The notes under the pieces: model-generated | The model's database searches: none | What the model was told of the DNA's origin: nothing | Seen by the model: the letters and a program-made list of their open reading frames with translations, nothing else | Part shown: positions 43,080-49,020 of the stretch, in pieces | Layout: the number at the start of each line of letters is the position of its first letter | How positions within the stretch are numbered: position 1 is the stretch's first letter | Made by a program: the position numbers and the translations under genes | Assembly (NCBI GenBank): GCA_945952065.1 | Contig: CAMFGY010000034.1 | Coordinates: forward strand, 1-49,020 | Reading direction: 5' to 3' | Length of the DNA stretch: 49,020 bases | Source: an uncultured Burkholderiales bacterium | GTDB taxonomy: Bacteria > Pseudomonadota > Gammaproteobacteria > Burkholderiales > Burkholderiaceae_C

Positions 43080-44750
43080 TTACAGTGCGCTTGCCTGGGT
43101 TTGACGCAGCCAGCTGTTGAGATCGGGCTGAATGCACGCGGGCCCGAGGGCTTCGGCCAAACCGCCGCGTTGAATCAGGCTGGCGGGCTGCGGATTCAGA
43201 CCGCACAGGACCAGCACTTGGCCCTGGCGTTGCAGGGTGCGCTGCAATTGCAGCAAAGCGTCGAGCCCCGAGGTGTCGATGGAAATCAGCTTCTCGGTGT
43301 CCAAGACCAGCACCCGGCGTGGCGGCAGGAATTGCTCGGCCAGCCCTTCGACCTTGCCGACCGCGCCAAAAAAGAGCGAGCCATACAGCCGCATCACCTG
43401 CGTGTCGCTTGCAAGATGGGGAACTTCCACCACCTCAACCCGAAACAAGGTGCTCATGCGGTAGATGAAGAACACGCAGGCCATGATCAGCCCCACTTCC
43501 ACGGCCACCGTCAGGTCAAACACCACGGTGAGCGCAAAGGTGCCGAGCAGAATCGTGCGGTAGGGCAGGCTGAAGTGGCGCAGCCTTGCGAACTCGTGCC
43601 ACTCGCCCATATTCCAGGCCACCACGAGCAAGATGCCGGCCAGCGCCGCCAAGGGAATGTGTTCCGCCAAGGGGGCGGCGATCAGCACAATCAGCAGCAG
43701 GCTCAAGGCATGCACCATGCCGGCCACGGGGCTGCTAGCGCCGGCCCGCACATTGGTGACGGTGCGCGCTATCGTGCCGGTGGCCGGGATGCCGCCGAAA
43801 AACGGCGTCACCATATTGGCGATGCCCTGGGCCATCAGCTCTTGATTGGGGTCATGGCGCGGCAGATCGGTGAGCTTGTCGGCCACGCGCGCGCAAAGCA
43901 GCGATTCAATCGCGCCCAGCAGCGCCAGGGTGAAGGTGGGGATCACCAGCAGCTTGGCGCTGTCCCAGCTCAAATCGGGCAGGGCGAAATGGGGCAGGCC
44001 TTGGGGAATGCCGCCAAAGCGGCTGCCAATGGTCTCGACCGGCAGATGCAAGGCATAGCAAGCCAGCGTGGCGCCTACCAAGGCGACCACCGTGCCGGGC
44101 AGCTGCGACATCCAACGCCGCATCTGGGTTTTGAGGTCGTGGCTGTCTCTTTGCATGGCATAGGTCTTGGGCCACAAGAGCACCACGGCCACACTGGCGC
44201 TGCCCAGCAGCAGCGCGGCGGGGGAGACCTCCTGCCAGTGCCGGCTCAAGACGGCCAGCTGACCAAAAAAATCGGCCGGCATCTGAGCGATCTTCAGCCC
44301 CAAAAAGTCTTTCAGCTGAGACAGGCCGATCAAGACCGCGATGCCGTTGGTGAAGCCGATCACGATGCTGACCGGCAGGTAGCGCACCAGGGCACCCAGG
44401 CGCAGCAGACCCATCAGAAACAGCAGGCCGCCCGCCAGAATGGTGGCGATCAGCAGATTGGGTAGGCCGTAGCGCTGAATGATGCCGTAGATGATGACGA
44501 TGAAGGCGCCCGCCGGCCCGCCGATCTGCACGTTTGAGCCGCCCAGCAAGGAGATCAAGAAGCCGGCAATGATGGCGGTAAATACGCCTTGTTCAGGCTT
44601 GACGCCGCTGCCGATGGCAAAGGCAATGGCCAGGGGCAAGGCCACGATGCCCACGGTCAAGCCTGCGCCCAGGTCAGCCATAAAGCGCGCCCGGGAATAG
44701 TCCTTCAGCAGCGTCAAGGAGCGGGGACGAAAAGGGTGCAAGTGCAGCAT
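43080..44750 (-). CDS. SulP-family anion transporter with STAS domain
   Basis: A 556-residue transporter with about 10-12 membrane helices. Family segments include LTVGIVALPLAIAFAIGSG, FGGIPATGTIARTVTNVRAGA and a C-terminal cytosolic STAS domain (VLVLDTEKLISIDTSGLDAL). SulP proteins move sulfate, bicarbonate or dicarboxylates; the substrate here cannot be told. The ATG at 44750 is chosen: a TTG at 44822 would place the first ~24 residues across a 19-bp inverted repeat, with no conserved sequence. It is 115 bp downstream of metG on the same strand. Confidence 0.85.
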   Translation of the reverse strand: MLHLHPFRPRSLTLLKDYSRARFMADLGAGLTVGIVALPLAIAFAIGSGVKPEQGVFTAIIAGFLISLLGGSNVQIGGPAGAFIVIIYGIIQRYGLPNLLIATILAGGLLFLMGLLRLGALVRYLPVSIVIGFTNGIAVLIGLSQLKDFLGLKIAQMPADFFGQLAVLSRHWQEVSPAALLLGSASVAVVLLWPKTYAMQRDSHDLKTQMRRWMSQLPGTVVALVGATLACYALHLPVETIGSRFGGIPQGLPHFALPDLSWDSAKLLVIPTFTLALLGAIESLLCARVADKLTDLPRHDPNQELMAQGIANMVTPFFGGIPATGTIARTVTNVRAGASSPVAGMVHALSLLLIVLIAAPLAEHIPLAALAGILLVVAWNMGEWHEFARLRHFSLPYRTILLGTFALTVVFDLTVAVEVGLIMACVFFIYRMSTLFRVEVVEVPHLASDTQVMRLYGSLFFGAVGKVEGLAEQFLPPRRVLVLDTEKLISIDTSGLDALLQLQRTLQRQGQVLVLCGLNPQPASLIQRGGLAEALGPACIQPDLNSWLRQTQASAL

Positions 44751-44775
44751 TGCAACGCATTCTGCGCCACTGGCT

Positions 44776-44823
44776 CTTGAAAGCAATACGGGCCGACGCG
44801 AAGTGGCCCGTATTGCTTTCAAG
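44776..44823. repeat. perfect 19-bp inverted repeat between metG and the SulP gene
   Basis: CTTGAAAGCAATACGGGCC (44776-44794) and GGCCCGTATTGCTTTCAAG (44805-44823) are perfect inverted copies with a 10-nt loop. It begins 42 bp after the metG stop and lies 25 bp before the SulP start. It could be a terminator or attenuator for metG (no long T-run), or a protein-binding operator. Confidence 0.85.
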
Positions 44824-44864
44824 CATGCAGGGTCAGGTCTTGCCTGCCCCGGCTTGCTGAGGCT

Positions 44865-46910
44865 TCAGCGCACGCGCATGCCCGGCTGGGCGCCCGGGAA
44901 AGGCTCCAGCACAAAAATGCCAGGGTTGGCTTTCTCATCCGCGTGGCTGGCGGCCAGCACCATGCCTTCGCTGATGCCGAACTTCATTTTGCGCGGCGCC
45001 AGATTGGCCACCATCACCGTCAGCTTGCCTTCCAACTGTTCAGGCTGGTAGGCGCTCTTGATGCCGCTGAAGACATTGCGCAAGCGGCCTTCGCCAGCAT
45101 CCAGCGTCAGGCGCAGCAATTTGTCGGAGCCTTCCACATGCTCGGCCTTGACGATCTTGGCAATGCGCAAATCGACCTTGCTGAAGTCGTCAATCTTGAT
45201 CTCAGGCGCCAAGTCTTCGCCACCCGGCACCACCTTGGGGGCAGGGGGCGCTTCGAACAGCGCCTCAACCATCTTGGCATCGACGCGTTGCATCAAATGC
45301 TCATATGCGCCGATCTGGTGCGGGCCCATGGCGCGGGCGGCATCGGCAAACTGCAGCGGCGCCACGCGCAAGAAGTGCTCCACCTTGGCGGCCAGGGCCG
45401 GCAGCACCGGCTTCAGGTAGATGGTCAACAGGCGGAAGGCTTCGATGCAGACGCTGCAGACATCGTGCAGCACCGCGTCCATGCCTTCTTTCTTGGCCAA
45501 CTCCCAGGGCTTGTTTTGGTCCACATATTCGTTGACCTTGTCGGCCAGCAACATGGTTTCGCGCAGGGCTTTGCCGAATTCACGCTCTTCGTACAACTCC
45601 GCAATCACTTCGGCCTGGGCACGCAGCGCGTCCAGCAGGCTGCGGCCTTCAACGCCCAAGTCACCGGACAAATGGTTGTCAAAGCGCTTGCTCAAGAAGC
45701 CGGCGGCGCGCGAGGCGATGTTGATGTACTTGCCCACCAAGTCGCTGTTGATGCGGGCGACGAAGTCCTCGGGGTTGAAGTCGATGTCTTCCACCTTGGC
45801 ATTGAGCTTGGCCGCGATGTAGTAGCGCAGCCATTCGGCGTTCAGGCCCAGGCCCAGGTACTTCATCGGGTCCAGGCCGGTGCCGCGGCTCTTGCTCATC
45901 TTCTCGCCGTTGTTGACGGTCATGAAGCCGTGCACGAACACATGGTCAGGCGTCTTGCGGCCGCTGAAGTGCAGCATGGCGGGCCAGAACAAGGTGTGGA
46001 AATAGGTGATGTCTTTGCCGATGAAATGGACTTGCTCCACCTCGGGGTCGGCCAGGAAGGCGTCGAAGTCGCGGCCGATCTTGCCGAAGTAGTTCTTCAG
46101 CGAGGCCAGGTAGCCAATCGGCGCGTCCAGCCAGACGTAGAAATACTTGCCCGGCGCGTCGGGGATTTCGATGCCGAAGTAGGGGGCGTCGCGGCTGATG
46201 TCCCAGTCGCCCAGGCCGCCCTTGCCCTCTTCATCCTTGGTGAACCATTCCTTGATCTTGTTGAAGACCTCGGGCTGCAAGCGGCCAGGCGACTGCGTCC
46301 ATTCTTCGAGGAAGGCGATGCAGCGCGGATCGCTGAGCTTGAAGAAGTAATGTTCCGAGCTCTTGAGGATGGGCGTGGCGCCGGTCAGCACCGAGTAGGG
46401 GTTCTTGACTTCGGTCGGCGCGTAGACGGCGCCGCAGACTTCGCAGGAGTCGCCGTACTGATCCTTGGCGCCGCACTTGGGGCATTCGCCCTTGATGAAG
46501 CGGTCCGGCAGGAACATCGACTTTTCGGGGTCGAAGAACTGCTCGATCGCCTTCACATCGATCAGCTCCTGGCGGCGCAGGGCGCGGTAGACGTCCTTGG
46601 ACAACTCATGGTTCTCCGCGCCATCGGTGGAGTGCCAGTTGTCAAAGCTGATGTGGAAGCCGTCGAGATAGGGCTTGCGACCCGATGCGATGTCGGCCAC
46701 GAATTGCTGTGGCGTTTTGCCGGCCTTTTCGGCCGCAATCATGATGGGCGCGCCGTGCGCGTCGTCGGCGCACACAAAGTGCACCTCTTGACCCATCATG
46801 CGCTGGAAGCGCACCCAGACATCGGCCTGGGTGTATTCCATGATGTGGCCAATGTGGAAGTTGGCGTTGGCGTAGGGCAGTGCGGTGGTGACGAAGAGCT
46901 TGCGGGTCAT
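44865..46910 (-). CDS. metG: methionyl-tRNA synthetase
   Basis: A 681-residue class I aminoacyl-tRNA synthetase that charges tRNA-Met. Signature motifs are HIGH (19-22) and KMSKS (337-341). The zinc knuckle has C143, C146, C156 and C159 ([18 protein letters not shown]). An anticodon-binding helical domain follows, and a C-terminal tRNA-binding OB domain from about 570 ([20 protein letters not shown]). This is the long dimeric form found in proteobacteria. The start ATG at 46910 gives the normal N-terminus [21 protein letters not shown] conserved hairpin follows it. Confidence 0.97.
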   Translation of the reverse strand: MTRKLFVTTALPYANANFHIGHIMEYTQADVWVRFQRMMGQEVHFVCADDAHGAPIMIAAEKAGKTPQQFVADIASGRKPYLDGFHISFDNWHSTDGAENHELSKDVYRALRRQELIDVKAIEQFFDPEKSMFLPDRFIKGECPKCGAKDQYGDSCEVCGAVYAPTEVKNPYSVLTGATPILKSSEHYFFKLSDPRCIAFLEEWTQSPGRLQPEVFNKIKEWFTKDEEGKGGLGDWDISRDAPYFGIEIPDAPGKYFYVWLDAPIGYLASLKNYFGKIGRDFDAFLADPEVEQVHFIGKDITYFHTLFWPAMLHFSGRKTPDHVFVHGFMTVNNGEKMSKSRGTGLDPMKYLGLGLNAEWLRYYIAAKLNAKVEDIDFNPEDFVARINSDLVGKYINIASRAAGFLSKRFDNHLSGDLGVEGRSLLDALRAQAEVIAELYEEREFGKALRETMLLADKVNEYVDQNKPWELAKKEGMDAVLHDVCSVCIEAFRLLTIYLKPVLPALAAKVEHFLRVAPLQFADAARAMGPHQIGAYEHLMQRVDAKMVEALFEAPPAPKVVPGGEDLAPEIKIDDFSKVDLRIAKIVKAEHVEGSDKLLRLTLDAGEGRLRNVFSGIKSAYQPEQLEGKLTVMVANLAPRKMKFGISEGMVLAASHADEKANPGIFVLEPFPGAQPGMRVR

Positions 46911-47052
46911 GATGTTCTTTTGGGGCCTGGCAGCAGTGCCGAGCAGCCCAGTATTTTAGGGGCAGCGAGGGTCGCCGGGCTGAAGTGCTCGGCGCGGCGC
47001 TGCCACTGTGGGGCGGCTTGCTTGCCGCCCAAGTCGATCAGGCCTTGGTTGA

Positions 47053-47250
47053 TCAGGTGCTGGCCGGCGGTGCGGTGTCGGCGCTTCCCGATTCCTCAGC
47101 GCTTGCCTCGTTCTGAGTGCCGTCATCCGACTCTGTGGACGGGTTCGCGACGTCCCCCTTATTGGCTTTGCGCATGCGTTTTTCTTCGGTCTTGCGCTTC
47201 TTGGCCAATTCACGCTGGCGTTTTTCGTATGAGTAGTTCGGTGTTGCCAA
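47053..47250 (-). CDS. small basic Burkholderiales-type protein, TTG start
   Basis: A 65-residue protein starting at TTG 47250, where GGAG lies 7 bases upstream. The N-terminal half is very basic (ATPNYSYEKRQRELAKKRKT, then EEKRMRKANKG); the C-terminal half is acidic and Ser/Ala-rich. No ATG exists at this place; a longer frame from 47334 adds Ala-rich residues without support. Small proteins of this pattern are seen in betaproteobacteria with no assigned role. It is upstream of metG on the same strand, 142 bp apart. Confidence 0.55.
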   Translation of the reverse strand: MATPNYSYEKRQRELAKKRKTEEKRMRKANKGDVANPSTESDDGTQNEASAEESGSADTAPPAST

Positions 47251-47359
47251 GGACGTGCTCCTGCTGGGGTCCGCGGGGCGCGGATTTGCCTTCACTGTAA
47301 CCGCTGCAGCCCCAAGCGCTGGCTCAGCGGGCAAGGTCGCGGCGATTTGGCCACCCTAT

Positions 47360-47409
47360 CAACTTAGCGTTGAATGCTCCATTTCGGGTGAAACATCGCT
47401 GCTAAGTTG
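47360..47409. repeat. 9-bp inverted repeat CAACTTAGC/GCTAAGTTG
   Basis: CAACTTAGC (47360-47368) and GCTAAGTTG (47401-47409) are perfect inverted copies separated by 32 bp. The hexamer CTTAGC/GCTAAG also occurs at 47563-47568 and 47759-47764, four copies within 405 bp. Confidence 0.7.
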
Positions 47410-47446
47410 CTGATTTGAAAAGCCTTCAAAGCCTATCCACCTTTCC

Positions 47447-47455
47447 TGTGGATAA
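47447..47455 (-). other. perfect DnaA box
   Basis: TGTGGATAA on +, TTATCCACA on -: an exact match to the high-affinity R1-type DnaA box, 4 bp from a second one-mismatch box in the same orientation. Confidence 0.75.
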
Positions 47456-47553
47456 CTTTGTGGGTAAGGCCTTTGGAGTGCTGCCAAAGCCTTGAAAAAT
47501 GGCGCTTGGGCTTGCCTTGCCTCATTTCGAAGCAATTTCTGGTGGTCTATATA

Positions 47554-47566
47554 AATCAAGGACTTA
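47554..47566 (+). other. IHF-consensus site
   Basis: AATCAA-GGAC-TTA is an exact match to WATCAANNNNTTR, with an AT-rich stretch just before it. It lies between the two DnaA-box groups, as an IHF site does in the E. coli origin. A single site of this low information content can occur by chance. Confidence 0.45.
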
Positions 47567-47865
47567 GCGTTGATGCCGGGTGGCCTGCTCGGAAGCCCTG
47601 GGGTTTGTGTCGCTGAATCCGCTTGAACCTGGAAATGGGGATAAGTCAAGCGTTGGTGTGAGGATGTCGCAAAAAAGAAGGCCTGGCAGCGCCTCAAAAA
47701 GTTTCATTTTTTCCACATTGCCTGTGGATATCCATGTGGGCGGGCTTGGCAAAGTGGGGCTAAGTGCTTGATGGCACTGGTTCTTTACTGGACTGCTCAA
47801 AACGCAGGCAACGCTGCGGGCTGAGCTTGGGGGCAATGCCTATCAGGTCCTTGCAATGGCGCGGC

Positions 47866-47871
47866 TAAAAT
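47866..47871 (+). promoter_or_regulatory. possible -10 element of minC
   Basis: TAAAAT 28 bp before the minC ATG, followed by CGCGCC, looks like a betaproteobacterial sigma-70 -10 element. No good -35 is seen at 17 bp, so this is weak. Confidence 0.3.
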
Positions 47872-47899
47872 CGCGCCCTTTGCACAAGAACAGCAGGCG

Positions 47900-48772
47900 A
47901 TGGCTCAGGCACAAATTGGGAGGGCGACACAGAAGTTCGCCGAGGTCTTCGAGTTGAAGGGCGCGACCTTGAGTCTGCTCTCCTTGGTGCTGCGTACCAC
48001 CGATATGTCTGTGCTGGAAGCGGCCCTGCAAGCGCGTTTGGGTGACACGCCCGAGGTGTTCAGCCACGAGCCTTTGTTGATTGATTTGAGCCAGTTGGAG
48101 CGGCCCAGCCTGCCGGCGACCTCGGCCCCACAAGGACAGCTGAGTTTGGACGAAGAGCCCTCGCCGACGACCGAGCTCGATCTTGCGCCGGTGCTGGCGC
48201 TCTTGCGGCAGTACCGCATGCAGCCGGTGGCGGTGCTGGGTGCGACGCCGGGCGAATTGGCGCAGGCGCTGACGCTGGGCTTGGCGGAGTCGCCCGAGCC
48301 CGACACACCTGCTGCCGCGCGCAAGGATTGGGCGGCGCCCGAAGCGGCTGCGCCCGCAGCGGTACAGGCCACGGAGCGTGTGGTCGAAGTCGTGCGCGAA
48401 GTGATTCGTGAAGTGCCTGTGCCGGTCGAGGGTTCGGCCCGAACCTTGATCATCGACAAACCCTTGCGTTCGGGCCAGCAGGTGTATGCCAAAGGCGGCG
48501 ACTTGGTGGTGCTGGCCTTGGTTAACCATGGGGCTGAGGTGATTGCAGATGGCAGCATCCATGTGTATGCGCCCTTGCGCGGCAAGGCGATTGCAGGCGC
48601 CAAGGGCAATACCGAGGCGCGCATTTTTGCCACCTGCATGGAGGCTGAGTTGATCGCGATTGCGGGCACGTATCGCACCACCGAGAACCCCTTGCCCGAC
48701 ACCGTCTTGGGCAAGCCCGCCCAGATTCGTTTGGAGGGGGAGAAATTGGTGATGGAAGCGTTGACGCTCTGA
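47900..48772 (+). CDS. minC: MinC, septum site-determining protein
   Basis: A 290-residue inhibitor of FtsZ ring formation. The N-terminal domain (about 10-125) inhibits FtsZ. A Pro/Ala/Glu-rich linker (about 130-180) follows. The C-terminal beta-helix domain (about 185-290) binds MinD and has the RSGQ motif (190-193), GDLVVLALVNHGAEVIADG and HVYAPLRGKAIAG. It precedes minD by 85 bp, the usual minCD order. The linker is longer than in E. coli MinC (about 230 residues total). Confidence 0.95.
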   Translation: MAQAQIGRATQKFAEVFELKGATLSLLSLVLRTTDMSVLEAALQARLGDTPEVFSHEPLLIDLSQLERPSLPATSAPQGQLSLDEEPSPTTELDLAPVLALLRQYRMQPVAVLGATPGELAQALTLGLAESPEPDTPAAARKDWAAPEAAAPAAVQATERVVEVVREVIREVPVPVEGSARTLIIDKPLRSGQQVYAKGGDLVVLALVNHGAEVIADGSIHVYAPLRGKAIAGAKGNTEARIFATCMEAELIAIAGTYRTTENPLPDTVLGKPAQIRLEGEKLVMEALTL

Positions 48773-48857
48773 GTTGAAACGGTTTTGAAATTCGTGGGGC
48801 GGGCGCAGCAATTGCGGTCTGTCCCTTTCGTGGAACATTTTGAAGAGGCTTTTTTCG

Positions 48858-49020
48858 ATGACCAAGATCGTCGTAGTGACGTCCGGCAAGGGCGGCGTGG
48901 GCAAGACCACCACCAGCGCCAGTTTTTCAACCGGCCTGGCTTTGCGTGGCCACAAGACCTGTGTGATCGACTTTGACGTCGGCCTGCGCAATCTGGACCT
49001 GATCATGGGTTGCGAGCGCC
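48858..49020 (+). CDS. minD: MinD, septum site-determining ATPase (5' part)
   Basis: The first 54 codons of MinD before the window ends. The start MTKIVVVTSGKGGVGKTTTS holds the deviant Walker A KGGVGKTT (residues 11-18), and VIDFDVGLRNLDLIMGCER follows, as in all MinD. MinD with ATP recruits MinC to the membrane and oscillates with MinE. The gene is cut by the window edge, not truncated. Confidence 0.95.
   Translation, partial: MTKIVVVTSGKGGVGKTTTSASFSTGLALRGHKTCVIDFDVGLRNLDLIMGCER

Larger units (their letters stand above)
47362..47573 (+). repeat. 12-bp direct repeat ACTTAGCGTTGA, 200 bp apart
   Basis: ACTTAGCGTTGA occurs at 47362-47373 and again at 47562-47573, exactly 200 bp apart. Both copies flank the left DnaA-box group and the second overlaps the IHF-like site. 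Confidence 0.75.
47433..47731. other. cluster of DnaA boxes (origin-like)
   Basis: Against the consensus TTATCCACA, the region holds one perfect box (47447-47455, reverse), four boxes with one mismatch (TGTGGGTAA 47459-47467, TGGGGATAA 47636-47644, TTTTCCACA 47709-47717, TGTGGATAT 47723-47731) and one with two (CTATCCACC 47433-47441). They form a left and a right group, with an IHF-consensus site between. Runs of A and T (about 47670-47713) could act as an unwinding element. dnaA is not in the window. It may be a chromosomal origin or a DnaA-titration/regulatory locus. Confidence 0.55.
47251..47899. other. non-coding region before minC
   Basis: About 650 bp without a convincing gene. It is visibly more AT-rich than its surroundings and holds a DnaA-box cluster, a consensus IHF site and several spaced repeats (see separate entries). 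The open frames 47359-47697 and 47564-47836 on the minus strand lack support and look spurious. Confidence 0.7.

Noticed and set aside
43101-44465. 454-codon plus-strand frame opposite the SulP gene
   Set aside because: It is rich in His, Gln and Gly as other shadow frames are, while the minus strand encodes a clear transporter.
44943-47300. 785-codon plus-strand frame opposite metG
   Set aside because: metG on - has HIGH, KMSKS and zinc motifs; the plus frame is a GC-bias shadow.
47359-47697. 112-codon minus-strand frame in the gap before minC
   Set aside because: No homology-like motif, no ribosome site, and it covers the DnaA boxes and repeats, so it looks spurious.
1-49020. CRISPR arrays, insertion sequences, tRNA or rRNA genes
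   Set aside because: No regular repeat-spacer array, transposase motif or cloverleaf/rRNA-like sequence was seen on reading both strands; a tool-based scan could still find a weak case.

Overview
The window is a dense, GC-rich chromosomal segment from a motile betaproteobacterium. I infer order Burkholderiales, near the Rubrivivax/Leptothrix/Roseateles lineage, from three things: FlhDC-type flagellar control combined with flhF, a flhC - methyltransferase - motAB order, and small Burkholderiales families (DUF1841, DUF3460). No tRNA, rRNA, CRISPR array or insertion sequence was seen.

Layout. (1) 1-10808, + strand: the flhC 3' end, a membrane-anchored methyltransferase, motA, motB, cheY, cheZ, then (after a terminator) flhB, flhA, a 28-codon mini-ORF, flhF, a degenerate flhG/fleN-like gene and fliA. 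This covers stator, switch control, type III export gate, placement and number control, and sigma-28. (2) 10924-24422: a signalling block. It holds a soluble chemoreceptor-like protein with a C-terminal sensor, a diguanylate cyclase, an Hpt protein coupled to a REC-PAS-GGDEF-EAL protein, a membrane histidine kinase, a seven-PAS HisKA_2 kinase paired with an ANTAR (RNA-binding) response regulator, and an EAL-like/HDOD protein. (3) 24482-35192, - strand: flgBCDEFGHIJKL (rod, hook, rings, hook-filament junction). flgA is divergent, followed by flgM and flgN on +. (4) 37240-49020: housekeeping. DUF1841, a KefF/KefC potassium efflux pair, an orphan ParA, a LuxR-type regulator, scpA, DUF3460, a SulP transporter, metG, a small basic protein with a TTG start, a 650-bp non-coding region, then minC and the start of minD.

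How it fits together. FlhDC would switch on the flg and flh genes; a candidate FlhDC box lies between flgB and flgA. FliA then drives late genes through visible sigma-28 promoters at motA and flgM, and FlgM holds FliA in check until the hook is complete. The c-di-GMP and phosphorelay block sits physically inside the flagellar cluster, which suggests it tunes motility against surface attachment.

Main points for a second look: (a) the non-coding region before minC holds one perfect and several near-perfect DnaA boxes around a perfect IHF-consensus site, with spaced repeats, so it looks like a replication origin or DnaA-titration locus; (b) the FlhG-position protein has lost its Walker A loop but keeps the DQAxxLR motif used to stimulate FlhF; (c) the seven-PAS kinase/ANTAR pair; (d) a mini-ORF linked by ATGA overlaps to both flhA and flhF; (e) a perfect 19-bp inverted repeat between metG and the SulP gene.
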